The translations under genes and the position numbers were made by a program. The notes under the pieces are model-generated. The model worked only from the letters and a program-made list of their open reading frames with translations. It was not told where the DNA came from and searched no databases. A stretch of 41,709 nucleotides of DNA from a bacterium (GTDB lineage: Bacteria > Patescibacteriota > Minisyncoccia > JAUYLV01), in the NCBI GenBank assembly GCA_030649025.1, contig JAUSGO010000029.1, forward strand, positions 1 to 41,709, in the 5' to 3' direction. This document shows positions 25,143 to 32,372 of the stretch, in pieces; position 1 is the first letter of the stretch, and each line of letters begins with the position of its first letter.

Positions 25143-26267
25143 TTATACGGATTTAATGTTGCGCGTTTCGTTTTGCTTAAGCAGTTCTCCCATTTCCACG
25201 ATCGCAAGTTCAAAGACAAGCTGGGGAAATGACGTACGCTTGAGTTCAACGTCTTTATCCATAAGCAGCGACTGCATTTTGGCAAGCGCTTGCAGGGAAG
25301 CAAGCCCGGCGTGTCTTTTTAATACCTCCTTGTGATCGGGCGAGAGGTCTCGGGCAATGAGCGGCCCAAGCTTCTCGTCCAGTTTCCATAACAGCAGTTT
25401 GCGCACCCATTCGCACAGCATTCCCAGCATCAGTTCCACATCCTCTCCTTTTTCGTACGCTTCTATAAAATATGCGAGCGCATCGGCAGACTTTCCCTGC
25501 AGGATTTTCTCGGCAAGTTCCAGGGTGAGGTGCAGGTCCGCAAATCCCAGAATATCCTTTGCTTCTTCGTATGAGACATTCTTTTTTCCGATAAGGAACA
25601 GCTGTTCAAGCAAGGTCTCGGCATCGCGCAGGGAACCCGCAGCGCTTCGCGCGATCTCCCCAAGCGCCTCGGCCTGAACGCTCATACCTTCTTTTTTTAA
25701 AATACGTTCAAGCTCTCCCACGATCTCCTCGCGTCCCAAAAGCCGGAAATCAAAACGCAAAGCCCGGGAAAGAATGGTATCGGGAACCTTTGCTATCTCG
25801 GTAGTGGCAAGAACGAATATCGCGTGTTTCGGAGGTTCCTCAAGGGTTTTTAAAAGAGCATTAAACGCTTCTTTGGTGAGCATGTGGAACTCATCCACGA
25901 TATAAACCTTGTACTTCCCATGCATCGGCGCGAATTTTATTCCCTCCCGAAGCTCGCGGATATCGTCAATGCCGCGGTTTGAAGCGGCGTCTATTTCAAT
26001 AAGATCCAGCGAGCGCGATTCGGTTATCTCTATACACGACTGGCACTCATTGCAGGGTTCTACGCCCTTCTTTTGGCAATTTAGCGCCTTTGCAAATATC
26101 CGGGCGACGCTAGTTTTTCCCGTTCCGCGTGGACCCGTAAAAATGTACGCATGTGGCACGCGGTCGGCTTTAAGCGCTCCTTGGAGCGTGCGCACCACGT
26201 GTTCTTGCCCCACGAGCTCTGAAAATTTCTGTGGGCGATATTTTCTATAGATCACGAGATTTTGCAT
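25143..26267 (-). CDS. dnaX: DNA polymerase III subunit gamma (DnaX)
   Basis: About 374 residues from MQNLVIYRKYRPQKF at 26267. The clamp-loader AAA+ ATPase has Walker A GPRGTGKTS, the four-Cys zinc module (CNECQSC with an earlier Cys), Walker B VYIVDEFHML, and sensor 1/SRC-like LATTE and LSRALRF. Domain III continues to about residue 360. The tau-specific C-terminal domains IV and V are missing, so this is a gamma-only form as in other small genomes. It loads the sliding clamp at replication forks. The 11-bp gap to the next gene suggests an operon. Confidence 0.95.
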   Translation of the reverse strand: MQNLVIYRKYRPQKFSELVGQEHVVRTLQGALKADRVPHAYIFTGPRGTGKTSVARIFAKALNCQKKGVEPCNECQSCIEITESRSLDLIEIDAASNRGIDDIRELREGIKFAPMHGKYKVYIVDEFHMLTKEAFNALLKTLEEPPKHAIFVLATTEIAKVPDTILSRALRFDFRLLGREEIVGELERILKKEGMSVQAEALGEIARSAAGSLRDAETLLEQLFLIGKKNVSYEEAKDILGFADLHLTLELAEKILQGKSADALAYFIEAYEKGEDVELMLGMLCEWVRKLLLWKLDEKLGPLIARDLSPDHKEVLKRHAGLASLQALAKMQSLLMDKDVELKRTSFPQLVFELAIVEMGELLKQNETRNIKSV

Positions 26268-26355
26268 ATGCATTCGAAAACTCCAATCACTATAACACAA
26301 AACCGCCGAAGTTCAAATTTAAATTATTCATTTTATGATATAGATATAGAAGCGC

Positions 26356-26384
26356 TTGACATTTACTCCTTGTGAACGCATACT
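26356..26384 (+). promoter_or_regulatory. Sigma-70 promoter
   Basis: TTGACA (26356-26361), 17-bp spacer, CATACT (26379-26384), driving the 59-residue gene at 26421, which also has a strong GGAGG site at 26412-26416. Confidence 0.75.
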
Positions 26385-26420
26385 AAGAAATACAAACAGA
26401 ACATTCCAAATGGAGGAAAT

Positions 26421-26600
26421 ATGAGCACTCCACAGTTCCTGACCGAAGATCAAAAGCGGAAGATCTGGAATGTCATTCGGGAGAATACCCTGCCCGACGA
26501 CCGGAACCCACAAGAAGTCATCCGCGACATCTACAACGGCGACGAGGAAGCATACCTTTTCGACATGGCACGCTATCATGAAGTCGCGCTTGACGGCTAA
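26421..26600 (+). CDS. Small acidic protein of unknown function
   Basis: 59 residues (MSTPQFLTEDQKRK to HEVALDG). It has a consensus promoter, a Shine-Dalgarno site TGGAGG seven bases before ATG and its own terminator (26631-26655), so it is a free-standing, probably well expressed gene. Residues 8-22 and 31-54 look helical. No family recognised. Confidence 0.75.
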   Translation: MSTPQFLTEDQKRKIWNVIRENTLPDDRNPQEVIRDIYNGDEEAYLFDMARYHEVALDG

Positions 26601-26630
26601 GAACGCATCTCTTTCGAAACTTAAGACCAT

Positions 26631-26655
26631 CCCCGCAATCTGGCGGGGTTTTTCT
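26631..26655 (+). terminator. Rho-independent terminator
   Basis: CCCCGC (26631-26636) and GCGGGG (26643-26648) with a 6-nt loop, then TTTTTCTT. Confidence 0.85.
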
Positions 26656-26671
26656 TGTTGCGCGAACAGAC

Positions 26672-26700
26672 TTGACACGCTAGAGATGGCGAGTTATATT
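26672..26700 (+). promoter_or_regulatory. Sigma-70 promoter
   Basis: TTGACA (26672-26677), 17-bp spacer, TATATT (26695-26700), upstream of the membrane protein at 26746, which has TAGGAGGAT as ribosome-binding site. Confidence 0.8.
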
Positions 26701-26745
26701 ATATCCCGTACTTTGCTATCAGGTTTTCTATAGGAGGATCTCGAG

Positions 26746-27150
26746 ATGATTTACATTCTGAATGAACTTATGGAAATGTTTCAGGATTGGCCACTTGGTA
26801 CAATCGCTGGCATTCTCCTCGCATGTTTAGTTCTCGTAATTATCGGACTTGTGGCATGGCGCGTATTTGTAGCCATCGATTCATGGTTTTTGGCCGAGAG
26901 AGCTGGCAAGGGCAGGATTTCAAAGAAAGAATTCAATCTCGCTCACGCGGTAACCGGTCTTTTCCTCGTAGTTGACGACGAATATATAGTGTATGTGGAA
27001 GTGGATGGTCGGAAAGGCTCCATCATGATCGACAAAGCGCGATACAGTAAACTGTCACAAGATGAGTGGGTTGATGTGAGTTACTCGGTAGGCAGAATCT
27101 CCGGTTGGGCCCATATCAAAACCCTATCGCAGTCCACCGTGACTGTATAA
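26746..27150 (+). CDS. Single-TM membrane protein of unknown function
   Basis: 134 residues. A TM helix spans about 18-42 (TIAGILLACLVLVIIGLVAW); the rest (LAHAVTGLFLVVDDEYIVYV, KGSIMIDKARYSKLSQDEWV) is a small beta-rich soluble domain. Consensus promoter and Shine-Dalgarno show a real gene. No family recognised. It stands alone, with an imperfect hairpin and T-run just after the stop. Confidence 0.75.
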   Translation: MIYILNELMEMFQDWPLGTIAGILLACLVLVIIGLVAWRVFVAIDSWFLAERAGKGRISKKEFNLAHAVTGLFLVVDDEYIVYVEVDGRKGSIMIDKARYSKLSQDEWVDVSYSVGRISGWAHIKTLSQSTVTV

Positions 27151-27152
27151 CC

Positions 27153-27180
27153 ATCGGGCATCACCCAGTGGTTTTTTCTT
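27153..27180 (+). terminator. Probable terminator
   Basis: CCATCGGG and CCCAGTGG pair imperfectly around CATCA, followed by TTTTTTCTTTT, just after the stop at 27150. Confidence 0.55.
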
Positions 27181-27274
27181 TTCAGAAAACTTTCAGCGAT
27201 TGAGCCAGAAAAACTTCCACATTCCTCCTTCACAATGCCACGGACGAGCAAGCGACCTATAACTTTAAACACTA

Positions 27275-27324
27275 TTTACAGAAAGAGATATTTTCTGTAT
27301 CCTATACAGTTGGTTCTTTGAAAA
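27275..27324 (+). promoter_or_regulatory. Promoter with palindromic operator, copy 1
   Basis: TTTACA (27275-27280), 17-bp spacer, TATCCT (27298-27303). Over the -10 lies the perfect palindrome CTGTAT-CCT-ATACAG (27295-27309). A 37-bp block 27288-27324 recurs identically at 28388-28424. Reads into the CDF transporter at 27354. Confidence 0.7.
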
Positions 27325-27353
27325 ATTATATACTGGAAAAAGAAGGAGGGCGC

Positions 27354-28295
27354 ATGACGGCTCGTGAGCGGCTTTTGCGGCTGGAAAAGATTCAGCGCGT
27401 ACTGGGCTGGACGCTGGTAATGAACCTCAGCGCTTCTCTTATCAAGATCGCGCTTGGTTTTACAACAGGAATGCTTATGATCGTTGCGGACGGATTCCAC
27501 TCCCTGGGCGACTCGCTTTCGAATGTCGTTGGTTTTGTGGGCATTAAACTTGCCAAGAAGCAACCGGATAAAACATATTCCTACGGATACGACAAGTTTG
27601 AGTCGATCGCGACGATGCTCATCATTTCTCTGATATCCGTTACCTGCTACAAAGTTTTTGAGGGCGGTATCGAGAGATTCTTAAACCCACATCCTGTTAA
27701 GATTCCCACTTTAGCACTTGCGATTCTCGTCGCATCCATGGCAATAAATCTCGCGACAGTTCTCTATGAGGGTGGCGCCGGAAAAAAACTGAAAAGCGGA
27801 TTACTTATTGCCGATGCGAGCGAAACCAAAGCGGATCTTGTGATCTCGGGAGGAGTTCTGGCAAGCGCAGGGATCATGGCGTGGACAAGCTGGTGGCAGG
27901 TTGATGGTATCGTAACGCTCCTTATCGGTTTTTCCATTCTGCGGGTTATTTGGGGAATGATCTCTCCGACCGTTCGCGTACTTGCGGATGCGCAAGCGGT
28001 GCCGCCGCAGGACGTCATCAAGGTGGTTTTTTGCGTGCCGGGGGTTGAATTTTGCCATGCGGTCCGTTCGCGTGGGCCTGAAGAAGGATTTTTTCTTGAA
28101 TTGCATATTGGGGTAAGGAAAGACCTGACGGTTGAAAAAGCCCATGATGACATCTGTCATCGCGTCAAGCGTGCACTGCATGACGCCTTTCCGGGCTTGA
28201 GATCGGCAAACATCCACATTGAACCGGATAACGCGCCGGCCCGGGAACGCGCAAGCAGTATTTTTAAAGAGAAAGATCCGTATGACTACTCGTAG
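27354..28295 (+). CDS. Cation diffusion facilitator (CDF) transporter
   Basis: 313 residues from ATG at 27354 after AAGGAGGG. Six TM helices; TM2 carries ADGFHSLGDSLSN, where H/D and D of the DxxxD-type site bind metal. TM5 reads DASETKADLVISGG, with Glu where most CDF proteins have His in the HxxxD pair, so metal choice may differ from Zn. The cytoplasmic C-terminal domain (GVEFCHAVRSRG to ANIHIEPD) has the usual metal-binding ferredoxin fold. Would export a divalent metal against protons. It shares a duplicated promoter/operator with the FAD-enzyme gene downstream, so both are probably co-regulated. Confidence 0.9.
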   Translation: MTARERLLRLEKIQRVLGWTLVMNLSASLIKIALGFTTGMLMIVADGFHSLGDSLSNVVGFVGIKLAKKQPDKTYSYGYDKFESIATMLIISLISVTCYKVFEGGIERFLNPHPVKIPTLALAILVASMAINLATVLYEGGAGKKLKSGLLIADASETKADLVISGGVLASAGIMAWTSWWQVDGIVTLLIGFSILRVIWGMISPTVRVLADAQAVPPQDVIKVVFCVPGVEFCHAVRSRGPEEGFFLELHIGVRKDLTVEKAHDDICHRVKRALHDAFPGLRSANIHIEPDNAPARERASSIFKEKDPYDYS

Positions 28296-28307
28296 ATCTA
28301 TATTATA

Positions 28308-28339
28308 TCCGCCACACTTTGTGTAGCGGATTTTTTCTT
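28308..28339 (+). terminator. Rho-independent terminator
   Basis: ATCCGC-ACAC and GTGT-GCGGAT pair around TTT, followed by TTTTTTCTT, ending the CDF transcript. Confidence 0.8.
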
Positions 28340-28374
28340 GCTACACGGGTAAAAGCAAATAACCCCAAACGCCA

Positions 28375-28424
28375 TTGACGGCATGAAATATTTTCTGTAT
28401 CCTATACAGTTGGTTCTTTGAAAA
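28375..28424 (+). promoter_or_regulatory. Promoter with palindromic operator, copy 2
   Basis: TTGACG (28375-28380), 17-bp spacer, TATCCT (28398-28403), overlapped by CTGTAT-CCT-ATACAG (28395-28409). Identical over 37 bp to the element 1100 bp upstream, including the start of the transcript leader. Reads into the Mqo-like gene. Confidence 0.7.
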
Positions 28425-28462
28425 TTCATCCCAAAGACCGTTCGATGCGAAAGGAATCAAAT

Positions 28463-29806
28463 ATGACCGAACAAAGGGTTGATGTCGTCATTGTGGGAGC
28501 GGGTGTGACGGGTGCCGCGATCGCGTGGGCATTAGGTTATGCAAACATCCAAAACACAGTGATTATTGAAAAAAATCCATGGGTGGGGCAGGTGAATTCG
28601 CATCCCATGAACAACGCGCAGACTTCGCACGATGGAGGCACCGAGACCAACTACGGCCTTGCTCATGCCCTGGAAGTGAAGGCGTGCTCGGACATGCTTC
28701 GCGCGTATTGCGTGAAAAGAAACGACCCTCTGCTTTTTCAAAAGCGTCTCCGGATGGCGCTTGGAGTGGTCCAGGACGAAGTTGAAATGCTACACAAACG
28801 ATTCATGGAATTTGCCCCGTATTATTCCGATTTGCACCTTGCAGAGAGAGAAGAGCTGGCAAAGCTCGAGCCGAAAATCATGGAAGGAAGAGACCCCGCC
28901 AAACCCATCTGTGCTTTGGTGAGCACCGAGGGTTATATCGTAAATTATCAGCGGCTCGCGGAATGTTTGCTTGAGGATGCGATGAAAGAAGCCGGGAAAA
29001 ATAATGTCCGGCTTGAGGCGCTGTTCAATACGGGAGTAAAATCCGTAAGCAGAAATGGCGGAGGATTTATTCTGGAAACGGATACGGGGATGCGATTTTA
29101 TGCGCGGGAGGTCGTTTTTGCCGCCGGCGCCTACAGTCTGCACTTCGCTCATCAGCTCGGATACGGCAAGGAATACAGCATTCTTTCCGTTGCCGGAAGC
29201 TTTTTCTCCGCAGGCCACCTGTTGGATTCCAAGGTCTACCGATGCCAGATAGAGGGTCTGCCCTTCGCCGCAATCCACGGAGATCCGGATATCCTGAACA
29301 TGAACGATACGCGATTCGGCCCGACCACAAAACCGCTTCCGCTCATGGAGCGCTATCACTATGAGACTTTGTGGGATTATCTGAAGCTGTTCCTCAGGTC
29401 TCCCTGGGCGGTGGGGCACGGAATATGGAGTTTGGGGAAGATACTTGCGAACAGACGCATTTTGAGCTATGTATCGAAGCACTTTTTGTACGACTTGCCC
29501 GTCATCGGCAAAGCGCTTTTCTTGCGCGAGGTCCGCCCCATCATTCCCACCATCCGCTACAAAGATCTCAAACTTCGGCGGGGTGCGGGAGGCATTCGCC
29601 CGCAGATCATTAATCTTGCAAAAGGAGAGATGATCATGGGTGACGTCACCATCGAAGGGGAGAGTTGCCTTTTTGTCACTACGCCTTCTCCCGGTGCGTC
29701 CGTGAGCGTGTACAACGGAATGCGCTTTGCCAAGTACATCGTGCATTCCCTTGGAGAAGACTACCGGTTTGACGAGGAACGATTCAGGAAAAACCTGGGA
29801 CTTTAG
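28463..29806 (+). CDS. FAD-dependent oxidoreductase, malate:quinone oxidoreductase-like
   Basis: 447 residues from ATG at 28463 after AAAGGA. The N-terminus has the dinucleotide-binding fold VVIVGAGVTGAAIAWAL (8-24). NNAQTSHDGGTETNY corresponds to the family segment NNAGTGHxxxxELNYT of Mqo, which lies by the flavin. A substrate domain follows and the C-terminus ends with the usual FAD closing segment (FVTTPSPGASVSVYNG). It could oxidise malate or another 2-hydroxyacid and pass electrons to quinone; CPR bacteria often lack a full citric acid cycle, so the true substrate is open. Co-regulated with the CDF transporter by the shared operator. Confidence 0.75.
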   Translation: MTEQRVDVVIVGAGVTGAAIAWALGYANIQNTVIIEKNPWVGQVNSHPMNNAQTSHDGGTETNYGLAHALEVKACSDMLRAYCVKRNDPLLFQKRLRMALGVVQDEVEMLHKRFMEFAPYYSDLHLAEREELAKLEPKIMEGRDPAKPICALVSTEGYIVNYQRLAECLLEDAMKEAGKNNVRLEALFNTGVKSVSRNGGGFILETDTGMRFYAREVVFAAGAYSLHFAHQLGYGKEYSILSVAGSFFSAGHLLDSKVYRCQIEGLPFAAIHGDPDILNMNDTRFGPTTKPLPLMERYHYETLWDYLKLFLRSPWAVGHGIWSLGKILANRRILSYVSKHFLYDLPVIGKALFLREVRPIIPTIRYKDLKLRRGAGGIRPQIINLAKGEMIMGDVTIEGESCLFVTTPSPGASVSVYNGMRFAKYIVHSLGEDYRFDEERFRKNLGL

Positions 29807-29819
29807 AAATTATGAAAGA

Positions 29820-29854
29820 GAACCGCATGGACATTGTCCATGCGGTTTTATTTG
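29820..29854 (+). terminator. Rho-independent terminator
   Basis: AACCGCATGGAC (29821-29832) pairs perfectly with GTCCATGCGGTT (29836-29847), loop ATT, then TTATTTG. Confidence 0.85.
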
Positions 29855-29865
29855 TTAAAACATGA

Positions 29866-29968
29866 CTACTTGCTTATTTAACAAAATATCAAGGACATAT
29901 CCGGTTCTCTCGGATCATGAGCGAAGAACTTCTCTCATGACTCCTCCCTGCCGGATATAAGCAAGTAG
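29866..29968. ncRNA. Nested-hairpin element, candidate small RNA
   Basis: CTACTTGCTTAT (29866-29877) and ATAAGCAAGTAG (29957-29968) pair over 12 bp; inside, ATATCCGG (29897-29904) pairs with CCGGATAT (29951-29958, sharing two bases), and TCATGAG (29915-29921) with CTCATGA (29934-29940). The inner part holds CTCCTCCC, complementary to Shine-Dalgarno sites. The strand is undetermined and no known RNA family is recognised. Confidence 0.45.
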
Positions 29969-30007
29969 CAGTGGATTTGAGATTTTTTTCTCAAATTGCC
30001 GTACGTG

Positions 30008-30036
30008 TTGACGTTTACCATTCTATCTGCTACAAT
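30008..30036 (+). promoter_or_regulatory. Sigma-70 promoter
   Basis: TTGACG (30008-30013), 17-bp spacer, TACAAT (30031-30036), upstream of the 73-residue gene at 30083 with ribosome-binding site CGGAGGT. Confidence 0.75.
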
Positions 30037-30082
30037 GTATTTTGGTAATCCTAGCCATTCTTTTACAACGGAGGTAGTAACA

Positions 30083-30304
30083 ATGAACATTTACGCCAAA
30101 CCAGGAAGCAGGGTGGTATTTTCTCATCCGAATAACGGATACCCGGGTGACCAGAAAAATGCTCAACGGCATTTGCAAGTCGGCCACACGTATACCGTGG
30201 AAAGAACAGAGGTTCACAGTTTCTCTACCAGGGTATTTTTGCAGGAGGTTCCAGGAACTTTTTTCAACAGCGTTCTTTTTGAAGACGCGAAAAACGGACA
30301 ATAG
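30083..30304 (+). CDS. Small protein of unknown function
   Basis: 73 residues, probably a small beta-barrel (GSRVVFSHPNNGYPGD, GHTYTVERTEVHSFSTRVFL). Strong promoter and Shine-Dalgarno, and a terminator follows (30330-30357), so it is an independent gene. No family recognised with certainty. Confidence 0.7.
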   Translation: MNIYAKPGSRVVFSHPNNGYPGDQKNAQRHLQVGHTYTVERTEVHSFSTRVFLQEVPGTFFNSVLFEDAKNGQ

Positions 30305-30329
30305 TTCATGCGTCTCCTCGCGCTTTTAG

Positions 30330-30357
30330 GCCGCCCGATATCATCCGGCGGTTTTTT
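30330..30357 (+). terminator. Rho-independent terminator
   Basis: CCGCC and GGCGG arms around a loop of about 11 nt, then TTTTTTATTT. Confidence 0.7.
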
Positions 30358-30386
30358 ATTTGCATGTTTCTTTCGGAAAAAGTGAT

Positions 30387-30468
30387 GCGCCGTTCCTGGT
30401 AATACAAGGAACGGCGCAAGCCCCCGCTCGCTTTGCGAGCTCACACCAATGTACATTGGTGTGGGGGC
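30387..30468. other. Compact hairpin and three-way-junction structure
   Basis: GCGCCGTTCCT (30387-30397) pairs perfectly with AGGAACGGCGC (30407-30417). Directly after, GCCCC (30420-30424) pairs with GGGGC (30464-30468), enclosing hairpin GCTCGC-TTT-GCGAGC (30426-30440) and the 22-bp perfect palindrome 30442-30463 (CACACCAATG...). It sits between two convergent genes and may end both transcripts. Confidence 0.6.
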
Positions 30469-30478
30469 AAGGCGATGC

Positions 30479-31078
30479 TTAGACGGTAGCCGGTTTTGGA
30501 TGGAATTCCGCATCGCGGCAGTTAGTGATGAGCTTCCACAGCGTTATTACGGAAATCGCTCCGCTGGCACCGACCTTTATAACATTTTCCGGAACCTCCA
30601 TCTCGGTACGGACAACGACACAGAGCTCCATCAACTCGACCAATTCATGCATCGAGTTGAGCATACAGTAATCTGTCCACTTGAATTTTTCGGAAAACAG
30701 CGCAAAGTATGCTGGCCGAATTCGTATGGGCGTCTCTGCCGGTAGATTAACTGCAAGGCGATATCTTTCCCGCTGCTGAATCGCAAGCTCCACGTCGGCA
30801 TCTGCCGCAGCCATGGTAAGGCCGTTGTGCGTCCAGACGTGGATGCGGGGTTTGGTGGAAATGAGCTGCCGGTTGCGCTTCTTGAAAAAAATATCCCAGG
30901 CCACAGTGTACAAGAACATGCTGGCAACTACGCCAAGAAAGGGCAAGTACATTTTCGGATACGAATTGACGGACAAATAAGCATGACTAGCGTGTGCCGC
31001 CAAAAAGGTGATTAGGCTAGCCACTACCCCAAGTCCGGTCCAATGTGTTTTCAAAATGCCAACCAATTTCTGTATCAT
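30479..31078 (-). CDS. Two-TM membrane protein of unknown function
   Basis: 199 residues from ATG at 31078, preceded by GGAGAAAGG. TM helices at about 14-37 (GLGVVASLITFLAAH) and 47-66 (LPFLGVVASMFLYTVAWDIF), then a cytoplasmic domain of about 130 residues with no recognised family (KPRIHVWTHNGLTM, RIRPAYFALFSEKF). A consensus promoter reads into it from 31255. The frame extends to 31201 but lacks a better start there. Confidence 0.65.
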   Translation of the reverse strand: MIQKLVGILKTHWTGLGVVASLITFLAAHASHAYLSVNSYPKMYLPFLGVVASMFLYTVAWDIFFKKRNRQLISTKPRIHVWTHNGLTMAAADADVELAIQQRERYRLAVNLPAETPIRIRPAYFALFSEKFKWTDYCMLNSMHELVELMELCVVVRTEMEVPENVIKVGASGAISVITLWKLITNCRDAEFHPKPATV

Positions 31079-31227
31079 TGCCTTTCTCCGTTCTGTTCTT
31101 CGCCTCCCCATTTCCCCGTAGGGTTCCTTTGGCAAGCTTAAGATAACATTGTCTGTCAGCAAGCCGAAGTTTGTTGAGTAAGGGCTTACGAGAGCACTCA
31201 AATAAGGCTATTTTTGAGTGTAATTAC

Positions 31228-31255
31228 ATTATAGCATATAAAATATAATTGTCAA
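31228..31255 (-). promoter_or_regulatory. Sigma-70 promoter (minus strand)
   Basis: On the minus strand TTGACA (31255-31250), 16-bp AT-rich spacer, TATAAT (31233-31228). It drives the two-TM protein gene with a leader of about 145 nt. Confidence 0.75.
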
Positions 31256-31307
31256 GATTGACATGGGAATAAGAAAGAGGAATGCTGAAAAATAACGGAG
31301 GTGCCGA

Positions 31308-31709
31308 ATGACACGCATTGAAGAACTGGAACAGGGCTTTGGAGAGCATCCATTCTCCAGGCTCCTTGGCGCAAAACTGGAGAGACTTGAGACGGGCTTT
31401 GCAGTCGTGAGCGCCAAAGTTACTCACGAGATGCTTATTACACAGGGAATGGTGCAGGGCGGAGTTTCCTTCTCTATTGCCGACTTTGCCGGAGTATACG
31501 CGGCAATGTCGAGGATTTCCGCGGGACACACCCCGCTTGCGAATGTCCACGGGGACTACTACGGTCCTTTTCGAATCGATGAGGTTATTCTCGCCCGGGC
31601 CGACGTGGTAGCCATAGACAAGAAGTCTTTGCACGTTATCGTTGAGGTTTTCTGCGGGTCAGAAAAAAGGGCTCATTTCACATTGCGCTTTGCAAAACCT
31701 AAAGAGTAG
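31308..31709 (+). CDS. Hotdog-fold (PaaI-like) thioesterase
   Basis: 133 residues. The central hotdog helix region QGMVQGGVSFSIADFAGVYA matches the PaaI/YbgC-type thioesterase pattern hGxxxGGxxxxLxD, where the Asp takes part in thioester hydrolysis. Strands ANVHGDYYGPF and LHVIVEVFCG complete the fold. The start ATG has a strong CGGAGG site. The acyl-CoA or other thioester substrate cannot be told from sequence. Free-standing gene with its own terminator. Confidence 0.8.
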   Translation: MTRIEELEQGFGEHPFSRLLGAKLERLETGFAVVSAKVTHEMLITQGMVQGGVSFSIADFAGVYAAMSRISAGHTPLANVHGDYYGPFRIDEVILARADVVAIDKKSLHVIVEVFCGSEKRAHFTLRFAKPKE

Positions 31710-31715
31710 CCGCAC

Positions 31716-31739
31716 ATCCGCCGAACGGCGGATTTTTAA
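31716..31739 (+). terminator. Rho-independent terminator
   Basis: ATCCGCCG (31716-31723) and CGGCGGAT (31726-31733) with loop AA, followed by a T-run. Confidence 0.8.
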
Positions 31740-31756
31740 TATGAATCCTTTGGTGT

Positions 31757-32326
31757 ATGATGGATTTTGTGGAAACGCAACACACAAACACAGAGATGGC
31801 GGTTTTTGGTGGTGGTTGCTTTTGGTGCACGGAGGCGGTATTTAAAATGCTCAAGGGCATTATTTCGGTAATGCCGGGTTACGCAGGAGGGACAAAGGCG
31901 GATCCGACCTATGAAGATGTCTGTGATGGCAGAACGGGACATGCGGAAGTTATCCGCATCACGTATGATCCGACGAGTATCTCTTTTACGGATCTTCTTT
32001 CGGTTTTTTTCTCGACCCATGACCCCACAACAAAAAACCGGCAAGGAAATGACATAGGGCCGCAGTACCGGTCCATTATCCTGTATACGACCAGGGAACA
32101 AAAACAGGAAGCAGGGCAATTTATCAAGGAACTCAACGAATCACACTCCGACGGCGGCGCTATCGTGACCGAAGTTAAGGAGCTTACCCATTTTTACGAA
32201 GCAGAAAATTATCACCGTGATTACTATGCAAAAAATCCGCAGAATTCCTATTGCGAACTTGTCATAAATTCAAAACTGGAAAAAGCGCAAAAGAGATTCG
32301 CCCAGTTGCTTAAGGACATTCCGTAA
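31757..32326 (+). CDS. msrA: Peptide methionine sulfoxide reductase MsrA
   Basis: 189 residues. The catalytic GGGCFWCTEAVF (Cys21, Cys24) is intact, with GYAGG, the GHAEVIRITYDP strand, FFSTHDPTTKNRQGNDIGPQ and the NYHRDY segment, all family-specific. It reduces the S epimer of methionine sulfoxide in proteins. No Shine-Dalgarno is visible before ATG 31757 or 31760; translation may be nearly leaderless. MsrB lies 1.4 kb downstream on the same strand with a pilus-type ATPase between them. Confidence 0.95.
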   Translation: MMDFVETQHTNTEMAVFGGGCFWCTEAVFKMLKGIISVMPGYAGGTKADPTYEDVCDGRTGHAEVIRITYDPTSISFTDLLSVFFSTHDPTTKNRQGNDIGPQYRSIILYTTREQKQEAGQFIKELNESHSDGGAIVTEVKELTHFYEAENYHRDYYAKNPQNSYCELVINSKLEKAQKRFAQLLKDIP

Positions 32327-32372
32327 TATCTGGTGAGTACGTGGGCGGGATTTTCGTGATATACTTCCCCAT

